Source of the DNA: CAWBCI01 sp963787195
GTDB taxonomy: Bacteria; Bacteroidota; Bacteroidia; Bacteroidales; JAGOPY01
Assembly: GCA_963787195.1 (NCBI GenBank)
Contig: CAWBCI010000004.1
Location: 1 to 64,000 of the forward strand
Length of the DNA: 64,000 bases
Direction of reading: 5' to 3'
In this document: positions 16,897 through 25,181 of the stretch, piece after piece
Numbering within the stretch: the first letter of the stretch is position 1
How the letters are laid out: the number at the start of each line of letters is the position of its first letter
Position numbers and translations under genes: made by a program
Notes under the pieces: model-generated
Told to the model about the DNA's origin: nothing
Databases searched by the model: none
What the model saw: the letters and a program-made list of their open reading frames with translations, nothing else

Positions 16897-16910
16897 AGGA
16901 TACAGTACTT

Positions 16911-19181
16911 ATGCCCGGGAAAAAGAAGCAGAAAAAGAAATGGTATCAGAATTACATCTTCAGGTTTTGGATGCTTTATTCATCCTTTGTCCTCCTGATC
17001 GTGATCTTCTTTTTTGGAGTTGCCCACGAATGGTTCGGTTTCATGCCCGGATTTGAAGAGCTGGAAAACCCGAAAACCAACCTGGCATCCGAAATATTCT
17101 CATCTGATGGCAAAATATTAGGGAACTACTATATAGAAAACCGTTCCAATATACAATACCATGCCTTGCCTCCCCTCTTAGTGAATGCATTGCTGGCAAC
17201 TGAAGATATCCGCTTCGAACAACATTCGGGAGTGGATATAAGGGCACTGGTGAGAGTTGCAACCGGGGTACTTACCGGAAATAACAGGGGCGGAGGCAGT
17301 ACACTTACACAGCAACTTGCCAAAAACCTCTTTCCCAGGGGAGAGAATCTTTCGACCCCCCAGCTTGTCATGCGAAAGTTTAAAGAATGGATCACAGCCA
17401 CACGCCTGGAAAGAAATTATTCCAAACAGGAAATCATTGCCATGTACCTGAATACGGTTCCTTTTGGGAGCCAGGCTTTCGGCATCAAGGCAGCGGCTAA
17501 AACCTTCTTCAATAAAAGCGTGGATTCTCTTAACCTGCAGGAAGATGCACTTTTGGTCGGAGTGATTAATGCCCCGACCTGGTACAGCCCTGTCAGAAAC
17601 CCTGAAAGAGCTCTGGCCCGCCGGAACCTGGTGTTGAGCCAAATGAGCAAATATAACTTCATTTCCAGCCAGGTCAGGGACTCGGTCAGCCAGATACCCA
17701 TAGATATGAGTGATTATGGTATGAGCGATCATAATACCGGGCTTGCCACTTATTTCAGGGAAATACTCCGGATGAAGATGAGAGAATGGTGTAAGACCCA
17801 TTTCAAATCCGACGGATCTCCTTATGATCTTTACCAGGATGGCCTTAAAATTTACACCACTGTTGATTCACGTTTGCAGAAATATGCTGAAGAAGCTGTG
17901 ACCGAGCACCTGAAGACTGACCTTCAGCCGGCTTTCTTTAAACATTGGAAAGGATATACCAATGCTCCTTTTGTGTTTGATAAAGATGATGCCAGGGAGG
18001 AAATCAAAAAAATCATGGACGAGTCAATGAGGCGTTCCGACCGTTATATTGCCCTCAGAGCAAGCGGCACACCCATGGATACTATCCGGCAAATCTTCAA
18101 AACACCTGTTCAGATGAAATTATTCAGCTGGAAAGGATATATAGATACGGTCCTGACGCCCATGGATTCAATCCGCTATACAAAATATTTCCTGCAGGCC
18201 GGGCTAATGTCAATGGACCCCAAGACAGGTCATATACTTGCCTATGTTGGGGGAATCGATTACCGATACTTCAAATATGACCATGTTATACTGAGCAAAC
18301 GCCAGGTAGGATCTACTTTTAAGCCATTCCTTTATACGCTCGCCATGCAGGAAGGCGAATTTTCACCATGCTCAAAAGTGGCTAATGTCCAGTACTCTAT
18401 TGAACTTCCGAACGGAGATTTATGGGCTCCCCGGAACAGCTCCGATAAAAGGATAGGCGAGCAGGTGACCCTGAAATGGGCCCTGGCCAACTCCAATAAC
18501 TGGATATCCGCCTTCCTTATGAAACGTTATTCCCCGCAATCGGTCATAAAGATCGCCGAGAAAATGGGCGTAACATCCCATCTTGATCCTGTTCCTTCCC
18601 TGGCGCTGGGATCTGCTGATATCTCGTTATATGAGATGGTCGGTGCCTTCAATACTTTTGCCGACAAGGGTGTTTACGTTGAGCCGGTAATGATTTTGCG
18701 AATAGAAGATAAATACGGGAATGTGATAGAAACCTTCGAACCCAAACGGCAGGAAGCCATGAGCGAAGAAACCGCCTACCTCATGCTGGACCTCATGAAA
18801 GGTGTTGTCCAGTCGGGAACGGGTATCAGGCTGCGTTTAACATACGGCTTCACAAATCCTATTGCCGGTAAAACCGGCACTACCCAGAACCAGTCTGATG
18901 GATGGTTTATCGGGATCACCCCTGATATTACGACAGGTATTTGGGTAGGAGCTGAAGACAGAAGCATACATTTCCGCAGTATAAGCCTGGGACAGGGCGC
19001 TAATATGGCTCTACCCATCTGGGCCCTGTATATGAAGAAAGTTTATGCCGATCCGAGCCTGCATATCAGCCAGGGTGATTTTGAAAAGCCCCTCACACCT
19101 TTATCCGTGCAGTTAAACTGCGATCAATACGACAAAAACTTAAATGATAGTGATGAAGGGATAGATCAGAATGATTTCTGA
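16911..19181 (+). CDS. mrcA: Penicillin-binding protein 1A (bifunctional GT51 / transpeptidase)
   Basis: Class A PBP of 756 aa that polymerises and cross-links peptidoglycan. A short basic cytoplasmic stretch is followed by one membrane helix (about 18-42). The GT51 domain shows EDIRFEQHSGVD (catalytic Glu 98) and RGGGSTLTQQLAKNLFP. The transpeptidase domain has STFK with nucleophile Ser 468, SNN, and KTGTT from Lys 654. Family length is normal. It closes the ricT-gldH-PBP1A group. The last codons, AAT GAT TTC TGA, are also the first unit of a GATTTCT heptad array that continues past the stop. Confidence 0.95.
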   Translation: MPGKKKQKKKWYQNYIFRFWMLYSSFVLLIVIFFFGVAHEWFGFMPGFEELENPKTNLASEIFSSDGKILGNYYIENRSNIQYHALPPLLVNALLATEDIRFEQHSGVDIRALVRVATGVLTGNNRGGGSTLTQQLAKNLFPRGENLSTPQLVMRKFKEWITATRLERNYSKQEIIAMYLNTVPFGSQAFGIKAAAKTFFNKSVDSLNLQEDALLVGVINAPTWYSPVRNPERALARRNLVLSQMSKYNFISSQVRDSVSQIPIDMSDYGMSDHNTGLATYFREILRMKMREWCKTHFKSDGSPYDLYQDGLKIYTTVDSRLQKYAEEAVTEHLKTDLQPAFFKHWKGYTNAPFVFDKDDAREEIKKIMDESMRRSDRYIALRASGTPMDTIRQIFKTPVQMKLFSWKGYIDTVLTPMDSIRYTKYFLQAGLMSMDPKTGHILAYVGGIDYRYFKYDHVILSKRQVGSTFKPFLYTLAMQEGEFSPCSKVANVQYSIELPNGDLWAPRNSSDKRIGEQVTLKWALANSNNWISAFLMKRYSPQSVIKIAEKMGVTSHLDPVPSLALGSADISLYEMVGAFNTFADKGVYVEPVMILRIEDKYGNVIETFEPKRQEAMSEETAYLMLDLMKGVVQSGTGIRLRLTYGFTNPIAGKTGTTQNQSDGWFIGITPDITTGIWVGAEDRSIHFRSISLGQGANMALPIWALYMKKVYADPSLHISQGDFEKPLTPLSVQLNCDQYDKNLNDSDEGIDQNDF

Positions 19182-19207
19182 TTTCTGATTTCAGATTTGG
19201 ATTTAGT
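19173..19207. repeat. Heptad array GATTTCT across the PBP1A stop codon
   Basis: In-phase units from 19173: GATTTCT, GATTTCT, GATTTCA, GATTTGG, ATTTAGT. The TGA stop at 19179-19181 spans the first two units. The same unit recurs at 57182 and, as the complement ATCTGAA, at 53474. Confidence 0.75.
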
Positions 19208-19512
19208 GTCTTTAATTACATCAGATAATACATCATCATTTAGGCTCGTAGATATCCGCTTTATATCATCTGTGTAAACATCCTGCTCCCTTATGATTAA
19301 AAGTTACAACCAGCAATATATTCCCGATCTTTATGGGCTTTGTGGATTAATTTGCTTCAGCCGAATTTCAAACATCCCTCTTTAAGAATGATCAGGCCTA
19401 ATAAATTAATATCCTTTAAGGCTGCATTATATCTTGAATGAGTGCATGCAGTTACAAGGAAATATCTTTTAAAGAATTATATTTGTTCCGTAATAGCCCT
19501 TTTAAAATTTTT
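19182..19512. other. 331-nt intergenic region before the polysaccharide operon
   Basis: After the heptad array the gap is unremarkable AT-rich DNA with no convincing frame. It ends in a -7 promoter element, TATATTTG at 19478-19485, 27 nt before the GT2 start at 19513. Confidence 0.5.
19478..19485 (+). promoter_or_regulatory. Candidate -7 promoter element (TATATTTG) of the glycan operon
   Basis: TAnnTTTG match placed correctly for a transcript starting near 19492 and translation from 19513. It also argues against an in-frame start at 19438, upstream of the promoter. Confidence 0.5.
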
Positions 19513-20475
19513 ATGATGAAACTGATTATCCAGATACCTTGTTATAATGAAGCTGAGACCCTTGGAATTGCCCTGAAACATTTGCCGAGAGAAGTTGAAG
19601 GCTTTGACAAGGTCGAATGGCTTGTCATCAATGACGGAAGTACTGATGATACTGTGAAGGTAGCCCGGGAGAATGGGGTCGACCATATAGTGTCATTTAC
19701 CAAAAACCAGGGCCTGGCCAAGGTTTTTATGGCAGGACTTGACAACTGCATTAAACAGGGTGCCGATGTAATTGTGAATACCGATGCTGATGACCAGTAC
19801 AATGCGGATGATATTCCCGTATTGACTAAACCCATCCTGGATAGAAAAGCCGACCTTGTAATTGGTGAAAGACCCATTAGCGAGATCCGGCATTTTTCTT
19901 TTTATAAAAAACTTATGCAAAAATTGGGCAGCTGGGTCGTGAGAAAAGCCAGCAATACGGATATTCCGGATGCCCCAAGCGGATTTAGGGCCATTTCAAG
20001 AAATGCCGCCATGCAATTGAACGTTTTCAATGATTATACCTACACCCTTGAAACAATTATACAGGCCGGAATGAAAAATATGGCGGTAATGTCGGTCCCA
20101 ATACGGGTGAACGAAGACCTGAGGCCTTCCCGCCTGGTGAAAAGCATTTCCAGCTATATTAAAATTTCCATTTTTACGATTATCCGGATATTCATTACCT
20201 ATAAACCTTTTGAATTTTTCTTTTTCTTCGGGGGATTATCTCTAGGATCAGGCATTATACTGGGAATGAGATGGCTAATTTATTTTCTGATTGGGACCGA
20301 CCGCAGCAGGGTCCCCAGTTTGATTTTTACTGCTATACTGGTTCTCACTGGGGTCTTTTTCTTTTTTCTCGGGGTTATTGCCGATCTGATCTCGGTCAAC
20401 CGGAAGATTTTGGAAGAAAACCAATACCGGATCAGGCGTATGGAAATGAATAAACCTGAAAATAATCGCGCTTAA
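19513..20475 (+). CDS. GT2 glycosyltransferase, DPM1-like with C-terminal membrane helices
   Basis: About 320 aa. It starts at 19513 or 19516 (MMKLIIQIPCYNEAETLG); the GT-A fold begins right there, and the upstream extension to 19438 crosses the promoter. Seen: IPCYNEAETL, NDGSTDDT and the metal-binding NTDADDQYN. Two hydrophobic segments at the C-terminus (FEFFFFFGGLSLGSGIILG and LIFTAILVLTGVFFFFLG) resemble ArnC/GtrB-type enzymes, which transfer a sugar from a nucleotide donor to polyprenyl phosphate at the inner membrane. It is first in a tight operon with three downstream genes and may supply lipid-linked sugar to the GT-C enzymes nearby. Confidence 0.88.
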   Translation: MMKLIIQIPCYNEAETLGIALKHLPREVEGFDKVEWLVINDGSTDDTVKVARENGVDHIVSFTKNQGLAKVFMAGLDNCIKQGADVIVNTDADDQYNADDIPVLTKPILDRKADLVIGERPISEIRHFSFYKKLMQKLGSWVVRKASNTDIPDAPSGFRAISRNAAMQLNVFNDYTYTLETIIQAGMKNMAVMSVPIRVNEDLRPSRLVKSISSYIKISIFTIIRIFITYKPFEFFFFFGGLSLGSGIILGMRWLIYFLIGTDRSRVPSLIFTAILVLTGVFFFFLGVIADLISVNRKILEENQYRIRRMEMNKPENNRA

Positions 20476-20503
20476 TATTACTGCATACCCTGATAAAATA
20501 TCT

Positions 20504-21454
20504 ATGAATTGGTGGAAGAATAAGCGGATCAGACTGGTCATATCAGTATTATTAAGTATTATAATACTGCTGATTATTTATAATAAGATCAGTCTGAAAT
20601 CACTCGCCAATGTTTTTCTTGGTATCGATTACAGGTATTTTGCAATTTTTCTGCTACTGATCGTGCTGCAATTGTTTATTACCGCATTTAGATGGAATAT
20701 CATGACCAGGGACCTTGGCCGGGTGCCCCTGCGTTTCAGGGTATCCTTCGAACAGGTGGTCGGAAGTTATGCAGCCAACATGCTCATTCCCGGTAAGCTG
20801 GGAGAAGTGGTAAGGATTCCCTGGATGAAGAAATATAAGCTTAAAACTCCGGTGGTGCTCATAGTACTTCTTGAAAAGTTACTGGACATATCTTCGGTGA
20901 TATTTCTCCTTTTTGTTTCCCTGGGAATATTAATGTTAATGCATTATGATTTCCCTTTCGATACTCGAAGTATTTTTTATATTTCAGTTTTCTTTGTAAT
21001 AATGATGCTGATGGTTTTTCTTTTCAGAAAATCAGTAGCAGCTCTTGTCCGGAGATTATTAGCCCGTAAAATAAACGACAAAGGAAATGAATCCATTTAC
21101 TTCAAGATAGTGGAAATGCTGAATATCCTGGATGCCAAAAGTTTGATTTATTTCCTGATCTCGGTTTTGATCTGGAGCATACAATTGCTGCAGTTTTTTT
21201 ATATTTTTCGTATGCTGAATGTCAGTGTTTCGATTTTTTATGTCTATTCAGGATGTAGCCTGGCTTTGCTCGCGGGGGCTTTACCCATATCGGTGGCAGG
21301 CATGGGGACACGGGATGCGGTAATCATCAGTTTTTTCAGCCATTCGGCTTCCATCGAGCTCCTGGCAGGGGTAGGTGTTATATCTTTGCTGAGAATTGTG
21401 ATCCCTGCTTTGATTGGATTTCCATTCTTTTTCAAACAAACAAAAAACGCTTAA
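20504..21454 (+). CDS. Flippase-like membrane protein (LPG synthase TM / UPF0104 family)
   Basis: Polytopic membrane protein of 316 aa. It has the family blocks GSYAANMLIPGKLGEVVR, VLIVLLEKLLDISSVI and a C-terminal SVAGMGTRDAVIISFF. This family includes the membrane half of MprF and AglD-like proteins, and many members accompany GT2 enzymes in glycan clusters, where a lipid-carrier flipping role is suspected but mostly unproven. It begins 28 nt after the GT2 gene and its stop codon directly abuts the next start (21455), which implies translational coupling. Confidence 0.82.
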   Translation: MNWWKNKRIRLVISVLLSIIILLIIYNKISLKSLANVFLGIDYRYFAIFLLLIVLQLFITAFRWNIMTRDLGRVPLRFRVSFEQVVGSYAANMLIPGKLGEVVRIPWMKKYKLKTPVVLIVLLEKLLDISSVIFLLFVSLGILMLMHYDFPFDTRSIFYISVFFVIMMLMVFLFRKSVAALVRRLLARKINDKGNESIYFKIVEMLNILDAKSLIYFLISVLIWSIQLLQFFYIFRMLNVSVSIFYVYSGCSLALLAGALPISVAGMGTRDAVIISFFSHSASIELLAGVGVISLLRIVIPALIGFPFFFKQTKNA

Positions 21455-23059
21455 ATGACTGAGATAGCCCAGGATAATTTATGGAAACTGCTAAGGAGAA
21501 ATCTTCCCAGGCTGCTATCGCAATTGAACCGGGATAAGGATTCCCCGCTTTTTGGCAGCTTTGACCGGAATTTCTGGCATTATAAAATCCGGGATTTTTC
21601 TTCGATGATATTACAGCAGGGTATGCTGGTACTCTTAAGCCTGAAAAATACCCGGCTTCCGGATAATCCTTTTTACGGACATCCTTTAATGGATGAATGG
21701 ATAGATGGAAGCCTCCGTTTCTGGGCCGGACAGCAACTCCGGAACGGTTCTTTCAATGAATATTATCCTTTCGAAGAAGGCTACCCTCCTACCGCTTTCA
21801 GCATGTATGCCGTGGGACTGGTCTTTAAATCAAGACAGTACCCCGAACCCTCGCCGGAATTGAAAAGAGCGATACAAAAAACCTGTAACTGGCTGCTGAA
21901 AAACCCTGAAAAGGAAGCTTTGAACCAGGAAGCTGCCGGACTTGCCGGACTTGTGCTGGCCAGCAAAATTCCCGGGATCATTGTCGATGAGAAGAAGCTG
22001 GAAAAACGTTTATCGGCTTTTTATTCTGCCCAATCTTCCGAAGGCTGGTTTCCGGAATACCACGGCCCCGATACCGGTTATCTGAGCGTTACCATTGATT
22101 GCCTCTGGGATATTTATGAAACAATTAGTGATTCCAGGGCTATGAAGGCCATGAAACAGGCTGTGGAATATATCTCGGCTATGGTATCGGTAGCAGGGAC
22201 CACCCCGGTAATGATCAATTCAAGAAATACCGATTATATTGTATTATACGGGCTCAGCAGGCTTGCCGCTGAATATCCGAAAGCCGGAAGTATCATTCAA
22301 AAATTACTTGAACATAGCGATAATCCCGATCATTACCTGAACCGGACCGATGACCGCTATATATCGCATTACGTCTACCAGTCATGCTTTCGTAGCCTGG
22401 AATATCTGCCGGATATCATAGCTGGTGAATATATTCTCCCTTGTGAAAAAAATGAAAAGAGGTATTTTGAACAGGCCGGCATATATTATGAGCACCGGGC
22501 TGGGAAGAGTATCTTTGTGAATGCCCGTAAAGGCGGGATTATCAATTTGATAGCAAAAGATGGCCCCCTGGCTGTGGATTTTGGCTGGAGAAGCAAACTC
22601 GCTGAAAATAAAGTTGCCCTCACACACTGGCAGGATAATTCTTATCATATTGAATTCCGGGATGAAAATAGTCTGCTTATTTCAGGAAACATGACAAAAC
22701 ACTCCTGGATGAAGCCTTCGCCATTTAAACATATTGGCCTGAGGCTTATCAGTTTTCTCATGGGAAAACGCCTGATCCCCATCCTCAAAAAATTGATGAT
22801 ATTCGGGGACAAACAGACAGGCATTGCATTTAGCCGGGAGATTATAATAGAGAAGGACAAAATCAGGATTCAGGATGAATTTTCAGGGAAAGATCTTTCA
22901 GCCCTGGAATTATACCGGGCACCCCATTACTCATTAAGGCATGTTTCAAGCGCCGGACTTTTTGTGCCTGAAGAACTGCTTCCCCTGGAGGGCGCTGATC
23001 CGGCCATGGCAGACGGGAAGCTGATTGCGGTGAGGGAAATACTATTAAGCGCAGAATAA
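21455..23059 (+). CDS. Putative alpha/alpha-toroid, heparinase-like protein of a glycan operon
   Basis: Soluble protein of 534 aa with no signal peptide. Residues 60-280 are helical repeats with W-x-x-x-Q and aromatic-rich loops (GSFNEYYPFEEGYPPTAFSM, GWFPEYHGPDTGYLS), recalling the toroid of heparinase II/III and prenyltransferase-like folds. Residues 345-530 look like a beta-sandwich (SIFVNARKGGIINLIA, RDENSLLISGNM, REIIIEKDKIRIQDEFSG), as in the C-terminal part of heparinase-like lyases. I do not recognise a characterised family, and lyase catalytic residues cannot be confirmed by eye. It is locked into the operon with no gap before it and 2 nt after it, so it probably works on the same glycan or lipid intermediate. 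Absence of a signal peptide argues for a cytoplasmic place, which is odd for a polysaccharide lyase. Confidence 0.6.
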   Translation: MTEIAQDNLWKLLRRNLPRLLSQLNRDKDSPLFGSFDRNFWHYKIRDFSSMILQQGMLVLLSLKNTRLPDNPFYGHPLMDEWIDGSLRFWAGQQLRNGSFNEYYPFEEGYPPTAFSMYAVGLVFKSRQYPEPSPELKRAIQKTCNWLLKNPEKEALNQEAAGLAGLVLASKIPGIIVDEKKLEKRLSAFYSAQSSEGWFPEYHGPDTGYLSVTIDCLWDIYETISDSRAMKAMKQAVEYISAMVSVAGTTPVMINSRNTDYIVLYGLSRLAAEYPKAGSIIQKLLEHSDNPDHYLNRTDDRYISHYVYQSCFRSLEYLPDIIAGEYILPCEKNEKRYFEQAGIYYEHRAGKSIFVNARKGGIINLIAKDGPLAVDFGWRSKLAENKVALTHWQDNSYHIEFRDENSLLISGNMTKHSWMKPSPFKHIGLRLISFLMGKRLIPILKKLMIFGDKQTGIAFSREIIIEKDKIRIQDEFSGKDLSALELYRAPHYSLRHVSSAGLFVPEELLPLEGADPAMADGKLIAVREILLSAE

Positions 23060-23061
23060 AA

Positions 23062-24369
23062 ATGACATATCAGGAAAAACTTCAGGAAGTAATAGATAAA
23101 GGGCTGTGTACCCGCTGTGGAAGCTGCGTCGGACTCTCCGGTGGAAGGATACATTTCGCTGATAAAACGGGTGCATACCTTCCGGTGATTGATGAAAAGC
23201 TCCCTGAGGACTTGAGTGCGGAAATCTGGAAAGCCTGCAGTGGCAAAGAAGTGGATTTTCCGGCTTTGAATGATTTCAGTTTTAAAGGAGAAGCTGAAAA
23301 CCACAAATATATCGGCACTTACCGTGGTCTTTATATAGGATATTCTAAAAATGAAAATCTCAGGAGAAGCGGTGGCAGCGCGGGGGTAATAACCAATACT
23401 TTGATCTGGCTTTTGAAAAATAAACGGATCAAAGGAGCGGTAGTCCTTGGGATGTCGAAGGAAGAGCCATGGATGAATAAGCCTTACATAGCTACCACTC
23501 CTGAACAGGTCCTGCAAGCTGCCCAAAGCAAATACACCATCAGTTCTGTAAATGAAATCCTCCCTGAAATTGAAAAATTTGACGGGGACCTGGCTTATGT
23601 GGGATTACCATGCCAGGTTCATTCCATTCGTAAAATGCAGGCGGAAGGAAATCCATCGGTCAAAAACATTAAATATATTATAGCTCCCTTCTGCGGATTA
23701 AACCTGCATTTCTCTTCAGTAGTAAGTTTTCTGCATTCAAACGGACAAAAAGATTATCACCGGATTAAGGATTTGCAGTTCAGGCATGGGGAATGGCCAG
23801 GTAATATGAGAGTGGAAATGAATAACGGCAAAGTAATCCAACTTCCGAAATTTCATGCCAATTACCTCATCCCCTTCCATATGATGAAGCGCTGCATGCT
23901 TTGTATAGATGCCGCGAATGAGTTCGCTGATATTTCAGTTGGGGATGCCTGGGCGCCGGTTTACGAGGAAAGGGGAAAAGGTTTCTCATTCGTGATAGTG
24001 CGTTCGGAGGCAGGCATGCAGATAGCCGTGCAGATGCAGGCCGAAAATGAAATTGAGCTTCAGACAATTGAAATTGACCAGGCTGTTAAAATGCACTCCC
24101 ATATGTACGATAATAAAAAAAGAGGTGCATTCATCCGTATCAGCAGGGCCAAAGTAAAGCCTGATTACAATCTTCCCTTCCCCGAAAATATAAAGTTTGG
24201 AAGACGTCTCTTTGAGAGCAGCCTGAATTTTATATTCCTGATTCTTCGGACCCGCTTTATGATATGGCTCTTTGAAAAACTACCCCAAAAGTTTGTGGGT
24301 ATGGTTTTCGACCGATTTAAGGTTTTCTGGAAAAAAATGACTTACAGTGTGAAAAGAAGGGAACTGTAA
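23062..24369 (+). CDS. FrhB-like (coenzyme F420 hydrogenase beta subunit family) Fe-S protein
   Basis: Protein of 435 aa of the FrhB_FdhB family. It begins with a cysteine motif (GLCTRCGSC), then RRSGGSAGVITNTLIWLL, YVGLPCQVHSIRKMQ, FCGLNLHFSS and a later CMLCIDAANEFADISVGDAW. Family members are flavin and Fe-S oxidoreductases. In Bacteroidota and other bacteria lacking F420 they are frequently found in polysaccharide clusters, often beside pyruvyltransferases, with unknown substrates. Here it is the last gene of the GT2-flippase-toroid operon. A hydrophobic patch near the C-terminus (NFIFLILRTRFMIWLF) may be a membrane-association helix. It converges with the GT2 gene at 24393 across a gap of only 23 nt. 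Confidence 0.83.
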   Translation: MTYQEKLQEVIDKGLCTRCGSCVGLSGGRIHFADKTGAYLPVIDEKLPEDLSAEIWKACSGKEVDFPALNDFSFKGEAENHKYIGTYRGLYIGYSKNENLRRSGGSAGVITNTLIWLLKNKRIKGAVVLGMSKEEPWMNKPYIATTPEQVLQAAQSKYTISSVNEILPEIEKFDGDLAYVGLPCQVHSIRKMQAEGNPSVKNIKYIIAPFCGLNLHFSSVVSFLHSNGQKDYHRIKDLQFRHGEWPGNMRVEMNNGKVIQLPKFHANYLIPFHMMKRCMLCIDAANEFADISVGDAWAPVYEERGKGFSFVIVRSEAGMQIAVQMQAENEIELQTIEIDQAVKMHSHMYDNKKRGAFIRISRAKVKPDYNLPFPENIKFGRRLFESSLNFIFLILRTRFMIWLFEKLPQKFVGMVFDRFKVFWKKMTYSVKRREL

Positions 24370-24392
24370 TACAGTATTTCAGTGATATAATT

Positions 24393-25127
24393 TTATTTCA
24401 GAAATTTTCTGCTGAAAATATTATACTTGAGTATGCACCAAATCGCCCTGAAACCATCTTTCGCCCCTATTTTCTTACCTTCTTCATAAGTCCTTCCATA
24501 ATATGAAATCCCGACCTCGTAAATACGGATATTGGGCAAACGTGAGATTTTTGCAGTGACTTCGGGCTCAAAACCAAAACGATTTTCCCGGAAATAGATT
24601 TGCTTTATATATTCGGAACGGAATAGTTTATAGCAGGTCTCCATATCCGAAAGGTTCAGGTTTGTGAAGATATTCGAGAGTGAAGTCAGGAACTGATTTC
24701 CAATGGTATGCCAGAAGAAGAGGATACGGTGCGGATTGCTTCCCTTGAAGCGGGAGCCGTAAACAACATCGGCAAAGCCTCTCACCACTGGTTGTAAAAG
24801 GTCATTGTATTCCTCCGGATCATATTCCAGATCAGCATCCTGTATGATTAAAAATTCTCCGCTTGCCTCTTCAATTCCACGATGAAGTGCAGCTCCCTTG
24901 CCCATGTTTTTCGGCTGGTCAAAAATCTTGATGTCCTCCTCAGGATGGGAAGCTATATATTTTTGAACCACTTCCCTTGTATTGTCAGCAGAATAGTCAT
25001 TCACGATAATCAATTCTTTCTTAATATTATTGATAAGCTGCACCTGCAAGACTTTATCCAGGATCAAATGAATAGTCTTTTCCTCGTTATAGGCAGGAAT
25101 CAGTATGGATAATTTATTTACTTCCAT
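24393..25127 (-). CDS. GT2 glycosyltransferase, DPM1-like
   Basis: Soluble GT-A enzyme of 244 aa with ILIPAYNEEKTIHLIL, NDYSADNTREV, the metal site IQDADLEYDPEEY and VYGSRFKG, all characteristic of DPM1-like polyprenyl-phosphate sugar synthases. Unlike the GT2 at 19513 it has no C-terminal membrane helices. It lies 54 nt downstream of the GT-C gene 25182-27068 on the same strand, and a donor-making GT2 beside a donor-using GT-C enzyme is a sensible pair. It is the last gene of the minus-strand run pdxA, murF-alr, GT-C, GT2. Confidence 0.87.
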   Translation of the reverse strand: MEVNKLSILIPAYNEEKTIHLILDKVLQVQLINNIKKELIIVNDYSADNTREVVQKYIASHPEEDIKIFDQPKNMGKGAALHRGIEEASGEFLIIQDADLEYDPEEYNDLLQPVVRGFADVVYGSRFKGSNPHRILFFWHTIGNQFLTSLSNIFTNLNLSDMETCYKLFRSEYIKQIYFRENRFGFEPEVTAKISRLPNIRIYEVGISYYGRTYEEGKKIGAKDGFRAIWCILKYNIFSRKFLK

Positions 25128-25181
25128 GCATAATATTCTTGACGGATAATATTTCTGTTAAATATGGCAATTTTGTCCGGA

